64,000 nucleotides of DNA from Phoronis australis (Eukaryota; Phoronida; Phoronidae). Location: NCBI GenBank assembly GCA_002633005.1, contig NMRA01000637.1, positions 29,330 to 93,329 of the forward strand. Reading direction: 5' to 3'. Below are positions 61,548 to 64,000 of the stretch, piece by piece; position 1 is the stretch's first letter; each line of letters opens with the position of its first letter. A program made the translations under genes and the position numbers. The notes under the pieces are model-generated. The model was not told the DNA's origin and searched no databases. It was given only the letters and a program-made list of their open reading frames with translations.

Positions 61548-62088
61548 CCAGTCAGTTGTACGATGACACTTGGCTTACCTAAAATCCAACTGCTCCCTGC
61601 TGGTTTGGTAATTGACCCAATTTTTGTTTATTGCTATACCTCCTCAAGGAGAATGAAATAAAACAATAAATAACAGACAATACACAAATTAACATTAATT
61701 TAAAATGCCCTGGTCAGGAGTCTCAAAAGACAAAACTCAGCCGACACCGGATTACAGACATTATTCGAAAGAAAGAGGAGTCTGAGAGAGTCCAAAACAC
61801 CAAAATTAAACTAAAATGACCGAGGCTGCGTCGGGCAGACAACAGTGATGGGGAGATTTTCGTTACCGATGCCGGATAACCGTCTCAATTATGTTGCACA
61901 CCTAGCAGACTAATAAGGAACATATCATCGCAACATTAAATAAACGTAAATACAGTACACGAAAGTGGACGTTTGCACGATATTGAAAATAAACCAGGAA
62001 TCAACACAGCTATTGTTATGACATGTAATTATATTACATATGTGTGCGCACATCATGTAATTACGCGCTGTTCTATGAGCTTACGACG

Positions 62089-63399
62089 TCATTGCTCCAA
62101 GTACTGAAATGTCTTCACCACGCCTGTATCACACTCCATTACACACACCTGACCCGGGGCCGGGAGACACAAACCAGTTGGCCAGAGAACACCACCAGGG
62201 GGAACGATCACGCGCGCACGTGCGTTGTCATATAAAATCACCTGATTCTTGAAGTGGTCTGCCACGAGAATGTGACCGTGTGGGTCCACGCACACACCGC
62301 GCGGCTCGTTGCTCAGTTCATGGGATAGTGTGGATACAACGGCCGGCCGTGTGTGGTCAATCACATGCACGCGAACAGGCCACCCCTCACTGACCACCAA
62401 CTGACCACAGTTGTCCATGCACACATAGCGCGGTCTAAACTCATCCAACCCCAGGGAATGGGCGTCAAATTGGCGGACGACATTGCAGTCAAAGTCTGTT
62501 ATGAGCACACGTCCACCGTGGGTATCCGACACAACAAGCTGGTCGTGGTGACATGTAACATATCCCCTGTCTTTATACACACCCGGATAGACTTTCAGAA
62601 GCCGACCGTGTGCATCATACCTAACAACACCCTGAATGCCGTCATCGGTGATGAAAATCTCTCCATCACTGTTGCATGCCACATCAACCGGGGCCTGCAG
62701 TTTATGACGATCTTGTAACTTAAACTTTAGTTTAAAATCTTGTTTACTAAATACATTCACGCTCTTGTTCAGCCAGTCGGTTACAACAAACCCACCATCA
62801 CAAATTGAAAGCCCCAAACACCGGAACCCTTCCACCCCCTCCCCTTCACCCAGGTTGTTAGGGCTACATGCGCGAACACTATCTGCAGGCTCTTTAACAA
62901 CTGGTTGTGTGGTGACACGGTGAGCCGATGAAAGTTGAAGTTGTGAGAACTTTGTAGTGAGTTCTAGTGATTCTGCAGTAAAACCTGTGTCAATCGAGTC
63001 AGCTGCTAACATGTCTGACGGCGTAAAACCGAACACTGGCCTTTCAACGCCTTGTTGCAACTGACTCACGTCCAACGATGCAAGGATGTTCGCCACAGTC
63101 GAGAACTGTTGAGTTGATTCTGAAGGATTTGAACTTTCAATGAGTTGCTTGGCGTATCTCAATGTACTCATCAGCGACTGTCGACTTTGCACAGCCGCCT
63201 CGCAAGCGGCTTGAGTTTGTTTTTGGGCCCAGTGGAAATGTTCGTTAAGTTTAGTGATCGCTTCACCTTTCTTTATTTCAACCCTGTCCTTGAAGTCATC
63301 ATGAATCTTGCAGAGTTCGTCAATCTTTTGAGCTAACATTTCTTGAGTTAGCTCTTCACGAACATTTCTGCGAGCGTCTGCCACAATCTGCAGGTGCAT
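62089..63399 (-). CDS. TRIM-like protein: coiled coil and NHL beta-propeller part
   Basis: The 436-codon frame begins MHLQIVADARRNVREEL and ends ...TFQYLEQ with TGA. Residues about 5-95 are Glu/Lys/Gln-rich heptad-like sequence, the coiled coil by which TRIM proteins dimerise. Residues 95-190 are a low-complexity linker. From about residue 192 to the end there are six NHL blades, each with a G/P-x-x-V/L-C-x-D-x-x-G-x-[IL]-x-V-[AST]-D pattern (for example VACNSDGEIFITD and VCVDPHGHILVAD). This is the TRIM2/3/32/56-related B-box-coiled-coil-NHL architecture; NHL propellers bind RNA or protein targets. The whole stretch lacks introns. The internal ATG is probably not the true start: the B-box precedes it in another frame. 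A possible AATAAA polyadenylation signal lies downstream on this strand at 61627-61632. Confidence 0.9.
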   Translation of the reverse strand: MHLQIVADARRNVREELTQEMLAQKIDELCKIHDDFKDRVEIKKGEAITKLNEHFHWAQKQTQAACEAAVQSRQSLMSTLRYAKQLIESSNPSESTQQFSTVANILASLDVSQLQQGVERPVFGFTPSDMLAADSIDTGFTAESLELTTKFSQLQLSSAHRVTTQPVVKEPADSVRACSPNNLGEGEGVEGFRCLGLSICDGGFVVTDWLNKSVNVFSKQDFKLKFKLQDRHKLQAPVDVACNSDGEIFITDDGIQGVVRYDAHGRLLKVYPGVYKDRGYVTCHHDQLVVSDTHGGRVLITDFDCNVVRQFDAHSLGLDEFRPRYVCMDNCGQLVVSEGWPVRVHVIDHTRPAVVSTLSHELSNEPRGVCVDPHGHILVADHFKNQVILYDNARARVIVPPGGVLWPTGLCLPAPGQVCVMECDTGVVKTFQYLEQ

Positions 63400-63595
63400 G
63401 ATCGACTGCGTCTACCCAGGGCTCAATCAATCCTTGGAGCACCTCGACTGCTTCCTTTGCCGCCTCGTCAAGGTTTTTCATTTTGTGTTGATCGTGGTCT
63501 AGCTTTGTACATAACATACATACGGGTATTTTGCAGTTTTCACAATAAATTTCCAGCAACTTGTCCGTGTGTTTTGAACAATACGTCTTCTGACA
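63393..63595 (-). pseudogene. B-box type 2 zinc-finger segment of the same TRIM-like gene, out of frame
   Basis: This open segment encodes CSKH-x8-CENC-x4-CMLC-x4-HDQH, a textbook B-box 2 zinc-ligand spacing, followed by a helix running into ...GLIEPWVDAVDH. At about 63390-63399 similarity continues in the other frame (HLQIVADARRN), so one extra base or two missing bases separate the B-box from the coiled coil. Upstream the frame hits TGA at 63596-63598 and no RING finger appears before the window ends. An AG just after that stop (gatgtcag) could be an acceptor, so a RING exon may lie further right, though the tract before it is poor in pyrimidines. The copy may be a decayed paralogue or carry a sequencing error. 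Confidence 0.75.
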
Positions 63596-63599
63596 TCAA

Positions 63600-64000
63600 C
63601 GCATTGTTTCAAAATGCACGCCAGCAGCGACTTCATCCAAACTGACCACTTTGTGGGTTAAAGTTATAGACCGGGATCCCAGAGCTTTTTTGGGCATGAA
63701 AAGGTAACCAATTTTCTTTGGTGCCACAGTGCTCTGTGGGTATCCTGATGCTTGGAAATGACCGTCTGGCAGGTTCGCTCTGGTGGGTGTGGTCAGGGGA
63801 GCCAAGAGAATAACACTCGAAAATTGAGCTAGATCAACTTTTCTGGTAACCACTTCAAACTGCCTTCGATACCTGCTACGTCATCCATTGTATCAAAATT
63901 GGTCACTGCCAGACAATTTCAGTGGTNCTAGATCAACCCATCAGGTAACCGTTTGAAACCAATTGCACGATGTTCAGCATCACTGAACATGGCACAACAG
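63600..64000. other. Region right of the TRIM-like gene
   Basis: There is no recognisable coding signal. A diverged direct repeat of about 35 bases (ctagatcaac...ggtaacc...) occurs at 63829-63863 and again at 63928-63962, 99 bases apart, with a single N at 63927 directly before the second copy. The minus-strand open frame at 63596-63853 has no RING pattern and probably is chance. Confidence 0.5.

Larger units (their letters stand above)
35412..62088. other. Repeat-rich region between candidate exons and the TRIM-like gene
   Basis: No recognisable complete gene is present. The plus-strand frame at 44960-45277 (105 codons) and the plus-strand frames at 60467-60922 are the longest others; none shows a domain, signal peptide or consistent codon bias. 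The rest is AT-rich DNA with the listed repeats. Confidence 0.6.

Noticed and set aside
63596-63853. RING finger exon upstream of the B-box
   Set aside because: The frame here lacks the Cys/His pattern of a RING and contains a non-coding direct repeat.
1-64000. CRISPR arrays, operons, bacterial promoters or other prokaryotic systems
   Set aside because: The window is clearly animal nuclear DNA; the tandem arrays lack spacer-repeat architecture.

Overview
The window is eukaryotic nuclear DNA from an animal. Genes are split into short exons with GT-AG introns, introns are kilobases long, overall base composition is AT-rich, and the space between exons is filled with short inverted-repeat elements, tRNA-like SINE heads, minisatellites and scaffold gaps. 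The single-exon style B-box/NHL protein at the right end and the repeat-rich landscape suggest a marine invertebrate, perhaps a deuterostome (hemichordate, echinoderm or cephalochordate). That placement is inference and no species can be named.

Left part (1 to about 15.4 kb, minus strand): the 5' end of the gene for the catalytic subunit of cAMP-dependent protein kinase (PKA-C). Three exons fit exactly: exon 1 (15314-15359, the myristoylation start MGNTPASKK), exon 2 (3988-4049, the A-helix) and exon 3 (1919-2047, the glycine loop and the VAIK-type lysine). Lengths of exons 2 and 3 (62 and 129 nt) and the intron phases match my recollection of the vertebrate gene. Exon 4 onward lies off the left edge.

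Middle part (15.4 to 62 kb): no complete recognisable gene. It holds a graveyard of short transposable elements, simple repeats, two long N gaps, and several short open segments. The most interesting are ATG-starting mini-exons on the minus strand that end at splice donors in phase 1, the phase needed to join PKA-C exon 2. The best is 35291-35411 (40 codons), followed by 43307-43349 and 22204-22243. They may be alternative first exons giving kinase isoforms with different N-termini, as known for vertebrate PRKACB and other animal PKA genes.

Right end (62.1 to 63.6 kb, minus strand): a TRIM-like protein with a B-box type 2 zinc site, a coiled coil and a six-bladed NHL propeller. The B-box and coiled coil are in different frames, and no RING is present, so the copy is frameshifted, mis-assembled or a pseudogene.

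Assembly caveats: Ns at 31196-31356 and 47028-47183, single Ns at 9668, 43885 and 63927. The N at 9668 separates two nearly identical 633-base copies and looks like an unmerged contig overlap.
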